Shown here: positions 19,635-34,149 of the stretch, piece by piece | How positions within the stretch are numbered: the first letter of the stretch is position 1 | Layout of the letters: each line of letters begins with the position of its first letter | From: Fidelibacterota bacterium | GTDB lineage: Bacteria > Fidelibacterota > Marinisomatia > Marinisomatales > TCS55 | Assembly: GCA_002730315.1 (NCBI GenBank) | Contig: PBZW01000066.1 | Span: 1-61,560, forward strand | Length of the DNA: 61,560 nt | Reading direction: 5' to 3' | Notes under the pieces: model-generated | Seen by the model: only the letters and a program-made list of their open reading frames with translations | Told to the model about the DNA's origin: nothing | Databases searched by the model: none | Translations under genes and position numbers: made by a program

Positions 19635-20966
19635 TCATATTTGTTTGCGCAGTCGGGCTACGGGAACATGAAGTTGTTCACGGTATTTTGCCACAGTCCT
19701 GCGGGCTACAGGGTAGCCTTGCTCATTTAATAATTCTTTCAATTTATCATCGGTGTAGGGATGTTGCTTTTCTTCATCATCCAGTAATTCCTTCAGCAAC
19801 CGTTTAATCTGCATGGTGCTTATCTCCTCGCCACTGGATGTTATCATCCCTTCTGTGAAGAATGATTTTAATTCAAAAATACCATACGGTGTGTCCACAT
19901 ATTTTCCCCTAGTCGATCTGCTGATTGTGGAAACATCCATATTTAAAACATCAGCGATGTCCTGGAGTTTCATGGGTTTTAACTTTTCTACATCCCCTTG
20001 GAAAAATTCAGGCTGCTTTTTGATGATCTCCTGCATGACATTTGTTAACGTTTTACGCCTTTCGGAAATGGCATCAACGAACCATTCTGCGCTATCCACT
20101 TTTTTCTTAATGAATGATTTGGCTTTTTTATCCAGTTCACCAGCCAGCATATCCACGTATTCACTGCTTACCTGCAGGTCCGGCAGCCAGCTGTCATTCA
20201 CAACAATAACCCAATTATCATCCCGTTCATACACGATCAATTCGGGTATGACTGATATGGTTTCAGAGTCTTCATGCCCTTCACCGGGTTTGGGATTCAA
20301 ATGGCTAATCACTTCCAGGGCGTGTTTCAATTCACTTGCCGAATGTCCTGTTTTCTCTGCAAGGTGCTCGTAGCGGTGATTGGCGACATCATCAAAATAT
20401 TCATTAACCAGTGCATAGGCCACCGGGTGTTCCTTCTTATCAATCTGCAAAAGTAGGCATTCCTGCAAATCCCGTGCGGCAATGCCTCGTGGTTCAAATC
20501 CCTGGACTTTTTTCAAAATAGGTAATACATCCATCATTTCCATTTCAAAACGGTCGCTGATGAGTTCCAGATCCACAGCCAAATAACCGTTTTCATCCAG
20601 ATTATAAATGATTTCTTCTGCCATTGATCTTGAATTTGTATCAAAATTAATAAGGTTCAATTGGTCAGCTAAATATTCCAAAAAATTCTTTTTTTGGGGA
20701 ATAGGCATATCTTTGAATTCTTTTTTTTCGTAAACATTTGGAGGTTCATATTCATCATCCAGTTCCCAATCCAAATCCTCATTGTCTGTCATTTCTTCTT
20801 CCTGCTCACTGTTGCTTTCAACTTGATCGAGGGCGGGATTTATTTCCAATTCTTCCAGGATGCGTTCTTCCAGGTTGTCGGTGTTGAGCTGCAGGATAGC
20901 CGCCTGCAGGATCTGTTGGGGTTGGAGGACCTGTTTTTGTTCGAGGCGTTGAGCAAGCTTGGTCAT
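19635..20966 (-). CDS. rpoN: RNA polymerase sigma-54 factor
   Basis: Gln/Leu-rich region I, acidic region II, RpoN box ARRTVAKYREQLHVPVARLRK. Confidence 0.97.
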   Translation of the reverse strand: MTKLAQRLEQKQVLQPQQILQAAILQLNTDNLEERILEELEINPALDQVESNSEQEEEMTDNEDLDWELDDEYEPPNVYEKKEFKDMPIPQKKNFLEYLADQLNLINFDTNSRSMAEEIIYNLDENGYLAVDLELISDRFEMEMMDVLPILKKVQGFEPRGIAARDLQECLLLQIDKKEHPVAYALVNEYFDDVANHRYEHLAEKTGHSASELKHALEVISHLNPKPGEGHEDSETISVIPELIVYERDDNWVIVVNDSWLPDLQVSSEYVDMLAGELDKKAKSFIKKKVDSAEWFVDAISERRKTLTNVMQEIIKKQPEFFQGDVEKLKPMKLQDIADVLNMDVSTISRSTRGKYVDTPYGIFELKSFFTEGMITSSGEEISTMQIKRLLKELLDDEEKQHPYTDDKLKELLNEQGYPVARRTVAKYREQLHVPVARLRKQI

Positions 20967-21697
20967 CAGTCTAGTCTGAATTTTTCCCCAAGGTACAAAC
21001 GGCGGGCTTCTTCGTCGCTGGCCAGGAATTCCGATGTACCGGAATTCAATATGCGACCGTCAAACAATAAATAGGAGCGGTCGGTGATGGACAGTGTTTC
21101 CCTTACGTTATGGTCTGTGATCAGCACACCGATATTACGGTCTTTCAGTGAGCGAACAATTTGCTGAATGTCTTCTACAGCAATGGGATCCACACCGGCA
21201 AAGGGTTCATCCAATAAAATGAAATTTGGATCCATGGACAACGCCCTGCAAATTTCCACGCGGCGCCTCTCTCCGCCGGAAAGAGTATTCCCTTTTTGTC
21301 CCCGCAAATGAGATACGGATAACTCTTCCAGCAATTGATCAATTATATCCTGCTGTTTCTTTGCAGATTGGGTTGTCATTTCCAAAACCAGCTTCAGGTT
21401 GTCCTCCACTGTCAGCTTGCCAAAAATGGACGGTTCCTGGGCCAGATAGCCAATCCCTTTACGGGAACGCATATACATGGCATCGCCGGTGATTTCATCG
21501 TCGTCCAAAAAGATCTCCCCTTTGGATGGTTTAATCATGCCCGTGATCATATAGAACGTGGTAGTTTTTCCGGCGCCGTTAGGGCCTAGCAAACCAACAA
21601 TCTCGCCCTGGCTCACCTCCAAGTCCACACCGGATACCACCCAGTGGGTACCGTACTGCTTGGACAGGTTTTGGCCTTTTAATGTATGTTTATTCAT
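20966..21697 (-). CDS. lptB: LPS export ABC transporter ATP-binding protein
   Basis: GPNGAGKTTTFYMITG, LSGGERRRVEICRAL, LLDEPFAGVDPIAV; next to lptC and rpoN. Confidence 0.96.
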   Translation of the reverse strand: MNKHTLKGQNLSKQYGTHWVVSGVDLEVSQGEIVGLLGPNGAGKTTTFYMITGMIKPSKGEIFLDDDEITGDAMYMRSRKGIGYLAQEPSIFGKLTVEDNLKLVLEMTTQSAKKQQDIIDQLLEELSVSHLRGQKGNTLSGGERRRVEICRALSMDPNFILLDEPFAGVDPIAVEDIQQIVRSLKDRNIGVLITDHNVRETLSITDRSYLLFDGRILNSGTSEFLASDEEARRLYLGEKFRLD

Positions 21698-22220
21698 CTT
21701 CTTTTATCGATGTCACCCCGGACGGTTTAATGATCCGCCAGTTCTCCAAGGCAATGTCCGATTCAAAACCAATACCATAGAGGGTATCTCCTTCTTCAGT
21801 CGTCAGTATAACATTATCTTCCGTATAAATTAACTCTTCTTGGGAGTCCCAGACCAACGTATCTGTATAGAGCGTTACCCCGCTGTCGGAGACCACCACT
21901 ACATTTTCCATGGCGCGCATGAAGTCATTGCCCTCCTCCACTTCCGCTAACACGGACTTAAGGTTGGTGGTATGGTTCTCCATTTCATCAAAGAAATCAG
22001 CGTCCACATTTTGATCCAGTAATACGAACTGCCTGTCGTCGTATTTTTCCAGATGACCGGAACGGACAATGGAACGGGTAACACCATGATCGGTAAGTGT
22101 AATGATGACATTCCAGCTTTCCTGATCCGGTAAGCCTGCTCTTGTATTGGCGGCTTTATCATCGACCCGGTTTGAACAACTCATGAATAAAAACAGAACT
22201 ATAAATAACAATAAACGCAT
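21690..22220 (-). CDS. lptC: LPS export periplasmic protein LptC
   Basis: Lipoprotein signal (LFLFMSCSNR), LptC-like pattern (VVVVSDSGVTLYTDTLVWDSQEELIYTEDNV), operon context. Confidence 0.85.
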   Translation of the reverse strand: MRLLLFIVLFLFMSCSNRVDDKAANTRAGLPDQESWNVIITLTDHGVTRSIVRSGHLEKYDDRQFVLLDQNVDADFFDEMENHTTNLKSVLAEVEEGNDFMRAMENVVVVSDSGVTLYTDTLVWDSQEELIYTEDNVILTTEEGDTLYGIGFESDIALENWRIIKPSGVTSIKEDE

Positions 22221-22240
22221 AAATGAAATATTAATAACCG

Positions 22241-22793
22241 CTAGTGAAAAGGATCGGTTTCCGGGGGATTAATTACCTCATCCCGCAGAGCAATAAGAAC
22301 ATCTTTCAATCGCCCTTGCTGGTTCAAGATCCATTCTACAGCTTCCCGAAAAGCTCCTGTACCTCCTGAACTATTGGTCACATATACGGCCTGTTTTTTC
22401 ACAATATCATAGGCATTAGCCACAGCAATTGGCACTGCTACTTGCTCCATAATGGCTAGGTCTATGAGATCATCGCCCACATAAGCGATTTCATTATTAC
22501 TCAAATCATGATTGGCCTTGATTTTGTCGTAAGGACCTCGTTTATCCAGGGTACCATTATATACTTCTTCAATTTTCATTTCTGCTGCCCTTACAGCCGT
22601 TGCTTCTGAATGCCGTCCCGAAATCAAAGCAAGTTTTAGCCCGGCTGCACGGGCAATGGCTGCACCTGCTCCATCTGTTACGCTGAAACGTTTTAATTCC
22701 TCACCATTGGCGCCTTTATAAATAGAACCATCTGTCAACACACCATCCACATCGGAAATGAGCATTTTAACGTTGGCGCAGAGTGCTTTGGTA

Positions 22794-22813
<20 letters not shown>
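22241..22813 (-). CDS. kdsC: 3-deoxy-D-manno-octulosonate 8-phosphate phosphatase (KdsC)
   Basis: HAD motifs [14 protein letters not shown] and [13 protein letters not shown]; next to kdsA. Confidence 0.94.
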
Positions 22814-25924
<3,111 letters not shown>

Positions 25925-26065
25925 GAGGGTAAAACCAATCTATTGAGGGGACACGTTTCCACCGGGATCAAATTGTTCGTCTTAATAATGTTCTGTTTGG
26001 GCATAAACCGGCGAAAAACTTGGCGGGAAATTAAGACTGTGTACTTGACATAAAAGACAGAAAAT

Positions 26066-27322
26066 TTATTCGAATCGTAAAGATTCTATAGGATCCAGAT
26101 TTGCTGCCCGCCAGGCAGGGTAAATACCAAATCCTATTCCAATCAATGAACATACAACCAGGCCATAAACCACCCAGTCCATGGGGATTACAGCAGGTAT
26201 ATTCATGAACATGGCCACGGCATTCCCTCCAATGACGCCCAGTAATACACCAACAATACCTCCAATTTCGCTCAGGAAAACAGCTTCGGATAAAAATTGC
26301 GTTATGATATCACGCCGCTTGGCGCCAATGGCTTTGCGAATACCAATCTCTTTGATCCGTTCTGTCACGGACACCAGCATAATATTCATGATGCCGATCC
26401 CAGCCACCAGTAAAGCGATGATACTGATGACGAATGCAAATACTTTCACGCCACCGGTGAACGATCCAAATGTATCCAGGAGCTGCGCGTTCGAAACCAC
26501 CTCAAAATTATTTTCATCGCTGGGAGGAACTTTACGAATGGCCCGCATGATACCAATCGCCTCATCCAGTGTTTTATCATATAATTCGGGCGATGGTGAT
26601 TCAATGGTGATCAACAAGCTGGTACGGCTATGGGCAAAATTGTGGAGATATGTTGATATGGGAATGATGACATAATTATCCTGGCTTTCACCAAAAGAAG
26701 ATCCTTTTCGTTCCGCTATTCCCACCACCAAAAAGCTGATGCCATCAATAGTGATATGTTTCCCGATTGGGTACTCGAACGGGAAAAGCTGATCCAAAGC
26801 ATCTCCTCCAAGTACTACAACGTTTCGTCCATAATGAACATCATTATTGGTAATATTTCGCCCTTCATCAATGGACGTGTTATAGGTCCTGGAAGTCCAC
26901 TCATCTCCCGCATATATCCTCACATTTTTTTTTGCCTGGTTATCTCCATATTTGATGGTTTTGCCCCAGGCATCATCCCCCACGCTGACAAAGGAAGCTG
27001 TTTTTACCCTTTCCTTGAGTTTTTCATATTGGTCCAATGTTATATTTTTCCGCTTGGCATATTTTTCCCATGACCCATGTCCTCCTAGGTGTATGACAGG
27101 GAATTTTTGGAATGAAAACGTATTGGTCCCAAATACATTCAAGCCGGATTGTATTGATGACTCCATTGTTGTTATTGCTGTCATGACGCCAATCACGGAA
27201 AAGACGCCAATGGTAATGCCCAGTAATGTCAATGAAGAACGGAGTTTATTCTGGCGAATGGACTGCAGGGCCATGATCAGGCTTTCCTTCAGCGTATTTT
27301 TAAAATGACCTTTCTTCTGCAT
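26066..27322 (-). CDS. MacB-like ABC transporter permease
   Basis: MacB_PCD/FtsX: LTLLGITIGVFSVIGVMTAI, GIGIMNIMLVSVTERIKEIGIRKAIGA, WRAANLDPIESLRFE. Confidence 0.93.
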   Translation of the reverse strand: MQKKGHFKNTLKESLIMALQSIRQNKLRSSLTLLGITIGVFSVIGVMTAITTMESSIQSGLNVFGTNTFSFQKFPVIHLGGHGSWEKYAKRKNITLDQYEKLKERVKTASFVSVGDDAWGKTIKYGDNQAKKNVRIYAGDEWTSRTYNTSIDEGRNITNNDVHYGRNVVVLGGDALDQLFPFEYPIGKHITIDGISFLVVGIAERKGSSFGESQDNYVIIPISTYLHNFAHSRTSLLITIESPSPELYDKTLDEAIGIMRAIRKVPPSDENNFEVVSNAQLLDTFGSFTGGVKVFAFVISIIALLVAGIGIMNIMLVSVTERIKEIGIRKAIGAKRRDIITQFLSEAVFLSEIGGIVGVLLGVIGGNAVAMFMNIPAVIPMDWVVYGLVVCSLIGIGFGIYPAWRAANLDPIESLRFE

Positions 27323-27363
27323 TATTCGAATTTCTTAATCTGAATTCCTAATCTGATTTCCAC

Positions 27364-28578
27364 TCATTCATAGCGCAACGCCTCAATAGGATCAAGCCTG
27401 GCCGCACGGAAAGAAGGGGCTAGCCCTGCTATTAAACCAACAACTGAACTCAACACCAGTGCAGTGATAGCCAAAGAAACTGGCAGTGTCGAAGGAAAAA
27501 TATATTTATCAATTAAAATACTGCCGCCCAAAGCCATGACCATACCTACAAAACCGCCAAATAGACAAATAAGTAATGCTTCAAACAAAAATTGTCTCAT
27601 AATACTGGAAGGTGTGGCTCCAATTGCCTTTCGTACTCCAATCTCTCTGGTCCTTTCTTTCACAGACACGAACATAATATTCATGATACCAATGCCACCT
27701 ACAACAAGAGACAAAACGGTGATAAAAATTCCTGTCCCGCCAATGGCTATTTTCATGGTCTGATATTGTTGCCGAAAGGCATCTTGTTGATTGATAGCAA
27801 AATCATTTTTTTCTTCGGGATGGAGACCACGCAGATTGCGCATAATGGCTGTGATTTCATCCTTCGCATCTGCAATATGGTTTTCATCCACTTTAATATC
27901 CAGGCGCATCCAGCCGCGCCTTGAAAATAATCGCTGGTATGTCCCCAAGGGGATCAAAGCTCGATTATCCATGCTGAATAAGCCTAAAAATTTGCCCTGC
28001 TTTTCTGTTACACCCACTACACGGAATACATAATTTCCAATTTTTACCTTTTCACCAATGGGGTTTTCATTTTCAAAAAGTGCATTGGCTACATCGTAAC
28101 CGATAACAATTACGCGCGTACCGCTCCTATCCTCGCCTTCAGTAAAAAATCGTCCTGATTCAATATTCAAAAATGCCGTTTGCATATATTCCGGTGTAGT
28201 GCCGGCAATATTAATACCCATGGCCATTTCATCCTCGCGGGTGATATTGACAGTACGCATGGTCACCGGGGCAGCTGCTTTGACGTATTTGCTTTGGGAT
28301 TTCAGTTTTTCAACGTAAGCCACTTTGAGGTCTGGTCGATTGCGGATCTCCCACCACTCCTGTTCACCGAACCATTCATGTTTAGCTATATATAATACAT
28401 CCCTCCCCAAGAATGACATGCTCTTTTCAAAGGAGCGGTCCAAGCCGGATATGAGCGTACCCATAAGCGTCACCGCCAGGATACCAATAATAATGCCCAG
28501 TGTTGTTAAAGCCGCCCGCAGCTTATTGCCCCAGATAGCACTCAAGGCCATGCGCAGGGATTCAATATAAGCAAACAT
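27364..28578 (-). CDS. MacB-like ABC transporter permease (paralog)
   Basis: LTTLGIIIGILAVTLMGTLI, GGIGIMNIMFVSVKERTREIGVRKAIGA, FRAARLDPIEALRYE. Confidence 0.93.
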   Translation of the reverse strand: MFAYIESLRMALSAIWGNKLRAALTTLGIIIGILAVTLMGTLISGLDRSFEKSMSFLGRDVLYIAKHEWFGEQEWWEIRNRPDLKVAYVEKLKSQSKYVKAAAPVTMRTVNITREDEMAMGINIAGTTPEYMQTAFLNIESGRFFTEGEDRSGTRVIVIGYDVANALFENENPIGEKVKIGNYVFRVVGVTEKQGKFLGLFSMDNRALIPLGTYQRLFSRRGWMRLDIKVDENHIADAKDEITAIMRNLRGLHPEEKNDFAINQQDAFRQQYQTMKIAIGGTGIFITVLSLVVGGIGIMNIMFVSVKERTREIGVRKAIGATPSSIMRQFLFEALLICLFGGFVGMVMALGGSILIDKYIFPSTLPVSLAITALVLSSVVGLIAGLAPSFRAARLDPIEALRYE

Positions 28579-28580
28579 GA

Positions 28581-29312
28581 TCAGGCAGTCGCTTTTTGCT
28601 TACGCGGTTTTTTGCGTGCTTTTGACTTATGATTTACAATGTCTTCCTCAATGCAGCCATCTAGGATATGAATCGTGCGGTGGGCATGCTTGGCAATATA
28701 GGCTTCGTGAGTAACCAAGATAATCGTGTTTCCTTCTTTGAATAGTGCATCAAAAACTTCCATGATTTCCCCACCACTTTTTGAGTCCAGGTTTCCGGTT
28801 GGTTCATCAGCCAAAATGATGGATGGATTGGTTGCCAAGGCCCTGGCAATAGCTACACGCTGGCGCTGGCCGCCTGATAGTTCATTGGGTTTATGGTGCA
28901 TGCGGTCAGTCAAGTCAACTTTTTCTAAAGCTATTTTTGCATGTTCCAAACGCTCATCCCTGGGAATATTTGCATACACAAGGGGCAGTTCAACATTTCT
29001 CAAGGCAGTGAGCTTCGGTAATAAGTTGAAGGTTTGGAATACAAAACCAATTTTGCGATTACGTATGGAAGCCAATTGATTGTCATCCATCTCATGGACC
29101 TGTTCACCCTCAAATTCATAGGTACCTTCTGTTGGGGTATCCAAACAGCCGATCATATTCATCATGGTGGATTTTCCTGACCCCGAGGGACCCATGATGG
29201 AAATATATTCATTATGATTTATAACCAGATCTACACCATCCAACGCTTTTACGATTTCTCCGCCTACGTCGTAATAACGTTTTAATCCGCTCAGTTTTAT
29301 AAGGTCAGCCAT
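28581..29312 (-). CDS. ABC transporter ATP-binding protein (MacB/LolD type)
   Basis: [59 protein letters not shown]. Confidence 0.95.
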   Translation of the reverse strand: MADLIKLSGLKRYYDVGGEIVKALDGVDLVINHNEYISIMGPSGSGKSTMMNMIGCLDTPTEGTYEFEGEQVHEMDDNQLASIRNRKIGFVFQTFNLLPKLTALRNVELPLVYANIPRDERLEHAKIALEKVDLTDRMHHKPNELSGGQRQRVAIARALATNPSIILADEPTGNLDSKSGGEIMEVFDALFKEGNTIILVTHEAYIAKHAHRTIHILDGCIEEDIVNHKSKARKKPRKQKATA

Positions 29313-29317
29313 AGATT

Positions 29318-30577
29318 TTATTGCTCATCTTCAAGCTTGACTTCTTTATTGTGTTTTAGATCACGGCTGATGGCCTTGTAGCTGCCGCTGACGACTTTTT
29401 CACCTGCATCAAGCCCGCTGACTATCTCATAATGAGTTTCACTGCTGATACCGACTTTCACTGGTTTGGCAATAGCAAATGGCCCGTTTTTACCCTTAAT
29501 TTCCTTGCCATCAGCAGGCTCATTCTGGACCACAAAAACCAGTTCAATCATTTCCTTTTTATTGTTACCGCTTCTGTATTTTTTATCTTCATCTTCTTCA
29601 ACATTTTCTTCTTTTTCATCAATCTCTTTGTCATAACCTTCCGGGCGGACGGTTAAACTCTGAATTGGAATGGTTAATACATCGTTGCGTATATCGGTAA
29701 TAATATTTGTATTGGCACTCATACCCGACCGGATCTGGGGATGTGAATGTAGCATGCGGATCTTCACCTTGAAATTGGTCACTTGCTCCTGGGTACCAAA
29801 GTTGGAGGTCTCTGCCACATGGGCAATTTCGCTGACAACACCATAGAGCATGGTATCTTGAAATGCGTCCACTTCAATCTCTGTTGTATCACCTATGGCT
29901 ATATGCACCACGTCATTTTCATTTACATCTATTTCTACTTCCAATTTGGTCAGGTCAGCAATGGTCATAAGCGTCGCTGCCTGGAACATGCTTCCTACGG
30001 CCATTTCACCTATTTCAATATTGATCCTGGTCACGATACCATCAGATGGTGCTGTCATTTTCAATTTAGATAATTCATCCTCTCTGGAAGAAAGTGCTGC
30101 CTTAGCCTGTTTCAGTTGGTTCACATTCAATTCATATTGTGCAGTGATTGATTCAAGTTCTTGTTCAGAGATCAGTTTCTGAGCATATAATGATTCCATT
30201 CGTTTTTTTTGAGCTGATACCTGTTTTAAACTGGCTTTAGCAGAATTCACAGATGAGGTCGCTTGCTCTACAGTTGCTAAATGTTGTTTTGCATCTAATG
30301 TAATCAGTAATTGTCCAGCTTGTACCCGGTCCCCTTCTTTAACTGTTATATCTGTTACCCACGCAGATGTTGTGGCACTGATTTTTATTTCTTTAATGGG
30401 CTGGATCTTACCGCTGGCGTTTACTTTCCTGATCACCGTCCCTTTCTGCACTTCTTCAACCTCTACTTTTACTGCACTATCATCCGCTTTAAATACATTA
30501 GCTAATATGATAATGACCAGTAGTGTAACTACTCCACCGATTAATAATAATTTTTTCTTATTCTTTTTCTTTGACAA
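29318..30577 (-). CDS. Efflux RND/MacA-type periplasmic adaptor subunit
   Basis: TM anchor, lipoyl/coiled-coil hairpin ([27 protein letters not shown]), downstream ABC and TolC-like genes. Confidence 0.92.
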   Translation of the reverse strand: MSKKKNKKKLLLIGGVVTLLVIIILANVFKADDSAVKVEVEEVQKGTVIRKVNASGKIQPIKEIKISATTSAWVTDITVKEGDRVQAGQLLITLDAKQHLATVEQATSSVNSAKASLKQVSAQKKRMESLYAQKLISEQELESITAQYELNVNQLKQAKAALSSREDELSKLKMTAPSDGIVTRINIEIGEMAVGSMFQAATLMTIADLTKLEVEIDVNENDVVHIAIGDTTEIEVDAFQDTMLYGVVSEIAHVAETSNFGTQEQVTNFKVKIRMLHSHPQIRSGMSANTNIITDIRNDVLTIPIQSLTVRPEGYDKEIDEKEENVEEDEDKKYRSGNNKKEMIELVFVVQNEPADGKEIKGKNGPFAIAKPVKVGISSETHYEIVSGLDAGEKVVSGSYKAISRDLKHNKEVKLEDEQ

Positions 30578-30592
30578 AAGAAACTCCTTAAT

Positions 30593-31918
30593 TTATCTGT
30601 AATCTTGATCAAGCGTTCCCAATAACGCTCTTAATTGTGCTTCCTGGATCCTGACATCATATTTAGTACTGACTAATGAACTGCGTGCCTGGCTAACTGA
30701 TACCTGAGCATCCAGTACTTCTAGAATAGTAGCAGATCCTAAACTATATCTTTGCTGTACTAACTTTAAATCTTCTTCTGCAGAGTTCAAAACCTGTTCA
30801 CTGATGGGTATTAATTCTTGGTAATCTTCAAGGGTATTGATCATATGTTCCAGTTGCATCTGCGAATCATGTTTTTGAGAGAGATAATCGTATTTTTGTT
30901 TATGTACATTTAATTCAGCCTGCTGCTGACGAGAAGATAAATTATAGCCTGTAAAGATAGGCACGGATAAAGATAAAGATAAGGAGGTAGACCAATCATT
31001 TACTTGTGTCATTTCTTCAAATTCGCCCGCTGATGTGCCATAGCTCATAGACGCACTTAAATTGGGGAGCCGTGTTCCAAATAATATTTTTCTATTCAGT
31101 TCTGCTCCACTGATCTGCGAACGATACACTTTCAATGTTGGATTATACTCTTCCATTTCTGTTAATGATTGATCCAATACCGGAATCGGCAATAATGGAC
31201 GTTCTATATCTGTGATTTCAAAATTGGTAACACTGCCTATCAAACCCATACTATTCCGCAAAACTAATTCTGCGTTACGTAAACTTGTTTTCTTTAACAA
31301 AATATCTGTTTGTGCGCGACCAAATTGAACTTGAGCTTTTAATAAATCAGATTTTTTTACTGCTCCAAGATCAAATTGAGTTTTCACTAAACCTACTTGT
31401 TGATTTGCCAGGTCTAGGTTTTTTTGTGCTACATCTAACAATTGTTGAGCTTTTAATAACTGAAAAAAAGATTGGTGTACATTTAATATCACATTGATCT
31501 TTTGTTGGCGTGCTAATTGTTGTGCTATGAGTAAAGCATTATTAGCTGATTTGATCTGGTTCAACCATTGACCGCCATCATAGATGGGTTGTGAGATAGA
31601 AAATGAGGTACCATAAGTATTTGAAAAACCACCGTAGGGTGATGAAAAAGACATTGTGTCACCCATGAACTCAATTTCTGATGTAGTCACACCTTTTGCA
31701 GAATGGGACTCACTCCATGAATTTCCATAACTGATTGTAGGCAGAATATTGCTCATCGACCCTTTGGCTCCCGCCCTGGCTGATTGCACATCCAAGACTG
31801 CGGATTTTAATGACTCTTTGTTCAGTATCGCAATTTCGATGCATTCTTTAAGGGAATACACCTGTGCTTCAAGGCGTAAAAAAGCGAATAAACAGGATAA
31901 ATAAAATATATTTTTCAT
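30593..31918 (-). CDS. TolC family outer membrane efflux protein
   Basis: Signal peptide; OEP repeats (YSLKECIEIAILNKESLKSA, QRYSLGSATILEVLDAQVSVSQARSSLVSTKYD). Confidence 0.92.
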   Translation of the reverse strand: MKNIFYLSCLFAFLRLEAQVYSLKECIEIAILNKESLKSAVLDVQSARAGAKGSMSNILPTISYGNSWSESHSAKGVTTSEIEFMGDTMSFSSPYGGFSNTYGTSFSISQPIYDGGQWLNQIKSANNALLIAQQLARQQKINVILNVHQSFFQLLKAQQLLDVAQKNLDLANQQVGLVKTQFDLGAVKKSDLLKAQVQFGRAQTDILLKKTSLRNAELVLRNSMGLIGSVTNFEITDIERPLLPIPVLDQSLTEMEEYNPTLKVYRSQISGAELNRKILFGTRLPNLSASMSYGTSAGEFEEMTQVNDWSTSLSLSLSVPIFTGYNLSSRQQQAELNVHKQKYDYLSQKHDSQMQLEHMINTLEDYQELIPISEQVLNSAEEDLKLVQQRYSLGSATILEVLDAQVSVSQARSSLVSTKYDVRIQEAQLRALLGTLDQDYR

Positions 31919-31921
31919 GAA

Positions 31922-32620
31922 TTAAGTAAATAGTGACCCGAGAAATGACAAAATGGTTGTCTGCAAAAGCCAATAAATTATGAGTGCGATTGCAAATGGT
32001 TTTATATCACGATTGTATAATACACTCATCCCTACTGCTAAAACAATAATACGCCACAGGGAAAATAAATCCATACCACTCATAAAATTGTATAAAAAAC
32101 TGCCCTTTTCGCCAAGTCCAAGCAAACCCAATCCTGTATGAATATCCATACTCCATTTCGAAATCATGAGTGGAATTTTCACTAATGCTTCCAAAACAGA
32201 AATCATGTATGTGTAGGCTGTCATGACCATGATATTTGAGTAAGTTGCCTTGCCCCCGAAAAAGAAATTGCCGATTAACATTACAACCAAGGCTACAAAC
32301 AATATCCTGACCGGAGTTGATAATGCGCTGGTAACATAACCGAAAGCGATCATACCTGTTGAGGGATCTTTGATACTGGAAAGACTTTCTGCTAATATTT
32401 CTTCTTTTTGATCTTCTGGTATCTTGGAACTTTCCATAATATATTTTTCGGTCTGTTCAATTTGAACATCAACCAGTAAATCCCCCAATGCTATCATGCT
32501 GGCAATACCAACAATAGCAGTAATGATGAAAGGTAGTAAAGAATTTTTCCAGTCGTTACGTTCATGCAATGAAGTAAAAACATCCCTTGGTTCTAAAAAC
32601 ACATTCAGCAAATGATTCAT
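31922..32620 (-). CDS. YIP1-family-like membrane protein
   Basis: N-terminal LNVFLEPRDVFTSLHERNDWKNSLLPFIITAIVG and several TM segments. Confidence 0.7.
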   Translation of the reverse strand: MNHLLNVFLEPRDVFTSLHERNDWKNSLLPFIITAIVGIASMIALGDLLVDVQIEQTEKYIMESSKIPEDQKEEILAESLSSIKDPSTGMIAFGYVTSALSTPVRILFVALVVMLIGNFFFGGKATYSNIMVMTAYTYMISVLEALVKIPLMISKWSMDIHTGLGLLGLGEKGSFLYNFMSGMDLFSLWRIIVLAVGMSVLYNRDIKPFAIALIIYWLLQTTILSFLGSLFT

Positions 32621-32625
32621 TTAAA

Positions 32626-34056
32626 TTATCCTTTTTGATCAGTTAGGATCATATCCTTGTTATTTTGCATGTATTCTTTGGCAGCATCATGTTCATTATC
32701 TATTTCACCATTTAAGATCGCTTCCTCGATGGCACGTTTGATTTTCCCTACTTCTATACCTTCAGTAAGTCCAAAAGTTTCCATTATTTCATGCCCTCTT
32801 ACTGGTGACTGAAATGCACGCATTGCATCCCGTTCTTCCACGTTGGACATTTTGGCTTCAACAATCTCAAAATTCTTTAAATATTGTTGCACTCGTTTTG
32901 GATTTCGCGTGGTTATATCAGCCCGGCACAAGGTTATAAGGTCATCCAGGTCCTCCCCGGCTGCAGCCATCACACGGCGCACAGCGGAACCGGTCACATC
33001 TTCCTTAACCAAAGCAATTGGCCGTAAATGCAAGAGGGTGAGTTTTTTAAGATAATCCCGGAGCTCATTTGATAGTTTTAAATGTTTGGCAACCTTGTTC
33101 AGTATTCGTTCACCCACAGCATCGTGGCCGTGAAATGTATATCCCTTTTTCTTATCTATTCTCCGTGTATTGGGTTTTGCAATGTCATGGACCAAGGCAG
33201 CGAAGCGTAATTCCATTTTGTCCGAAAGTTGCGCCGCATTATCCACCACCTGCATGGTATGGTAAAATATATCCTTGTGATTCCATTCACTGGTTTGTTC
33301 CAGTCCGTACATGGCGTCAATCTCCGGGAAGACGTACTTCATTAAACCAGTCTTTTGCAGGATGTTTAATCCAATCGATGGTTTTTGGGTGATTAGTATC
33401 TTGATGAGTTCAGCCGTAATCCGCTCTTGTGATACAATACAAATTCGGTTCGCTTGTGTTTGAATGGCTTGCAGGCATTTTTCATCTATTTCAAAATCCA
33501 AGGCCGCGGCAAAATAAGCGGCCCGCATCATGCGCAGTGGATCTTCATTGAATGTTTCATCAGAATCCAAAGGTGTTTTCAACCTTTTTGCGTTCAGTTC
33601 TTTCATACCGCCATGAGGATCGTGTAATTCTCCAAAACGGTCCGGGTGGAGATCCACTGCCAGTGCATTGACTGTAAAATCACGGCGTACGAGATCACCT
33701 TGTAGATCTGTGTATATAACTTCTTTGGGTTTTCGGGAACCTTTATCGTATGTCTCGGTGCGGGCAGCGGCCACTTCTAATGGAATCGGTTTATAAGGTA
33801 TTTTTGCCGTAGAAAACGTTGGAAATGGAACAATTTTTTTTACCTTTAATTTTTTCGCCAATTCTTCAGCAAACTCCACACCATCACACATAACCATAAA
33901 ATCAATCTCTTTCAAGGGTCGTCCCAGGAAAAGATCACGTACGTATCCGCCCACGACGAATACGTCATGTTTCCTGTCGACTCCCAATTCACCCGCAATC
34001 TTTAGTACCTTGGAACCGACAGTATCTTCTGCAATTAAATGATGTATATTAGCCAT
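32626..34056 (-). CDS. CCA-adding/poly(A)-type tRNA nucleotidyltransferase with HD domain
   Basis: VVGGYVRDLFLGRPLKEIDFMV, RRDFTVNALAVDL, HD motif ALVHDIAKPNTRR. Confidence 0.92.
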   Translation of the reverse strand: MANIHHLIAEDTVGSKVLKIAGELGVDRKHDVFVVGGYVRDLFLGRPLKEIDFMVMCDGVEFAEELAKKLKVKKIVPFPTFSTAKIPYKPIPLEVAAARTETYDKGSRKPKEVIYTDLQGDLVRRDFTVNALAVDLHPDRFGELHDPHGGMKELNAKRLKTPLDSDETFNEDPLRMMRAAYFAAALDFEIDEKCLQAIQTQANRICIVSQERITAELIKILITQKPSIGLNILQKTGLMKYVFPEIDAMYGLEQTSEWNHKDIFYHTMQVVDNAAQLSDKMELRFAALVHDIAKPNTRRIDKKKGYTFHGHDAVGERILNKVAKHLKLSNELRDYLKKLTLLHLRPIALVKEDVTGSAVRRVMAAAGEDLDDLITLCRADITTRNPKRVQQYLKNFEIVEAKMSNVEERDAMRAFQSPVRGHEIMETFGLTEGIEVGKIKRAIEEAILNGEIDNEHDAAKEYMQNNKDMILTDQKG

Positions 34057-34149
34057 AAGAGCTCAGAAGTTACGGAAATTGGTCTAATCAATGCACAGCA
34101 TCATAATTTCATTTGTTCGAGAGAAAAACTTCCTCTATTTTCATGCGTC

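Noticed and set aside
19813-20373. 186-aa antisense ORF in rpoN
   Set aside because: Ser-rich shadow ORF opposite conserved rpoN sequence
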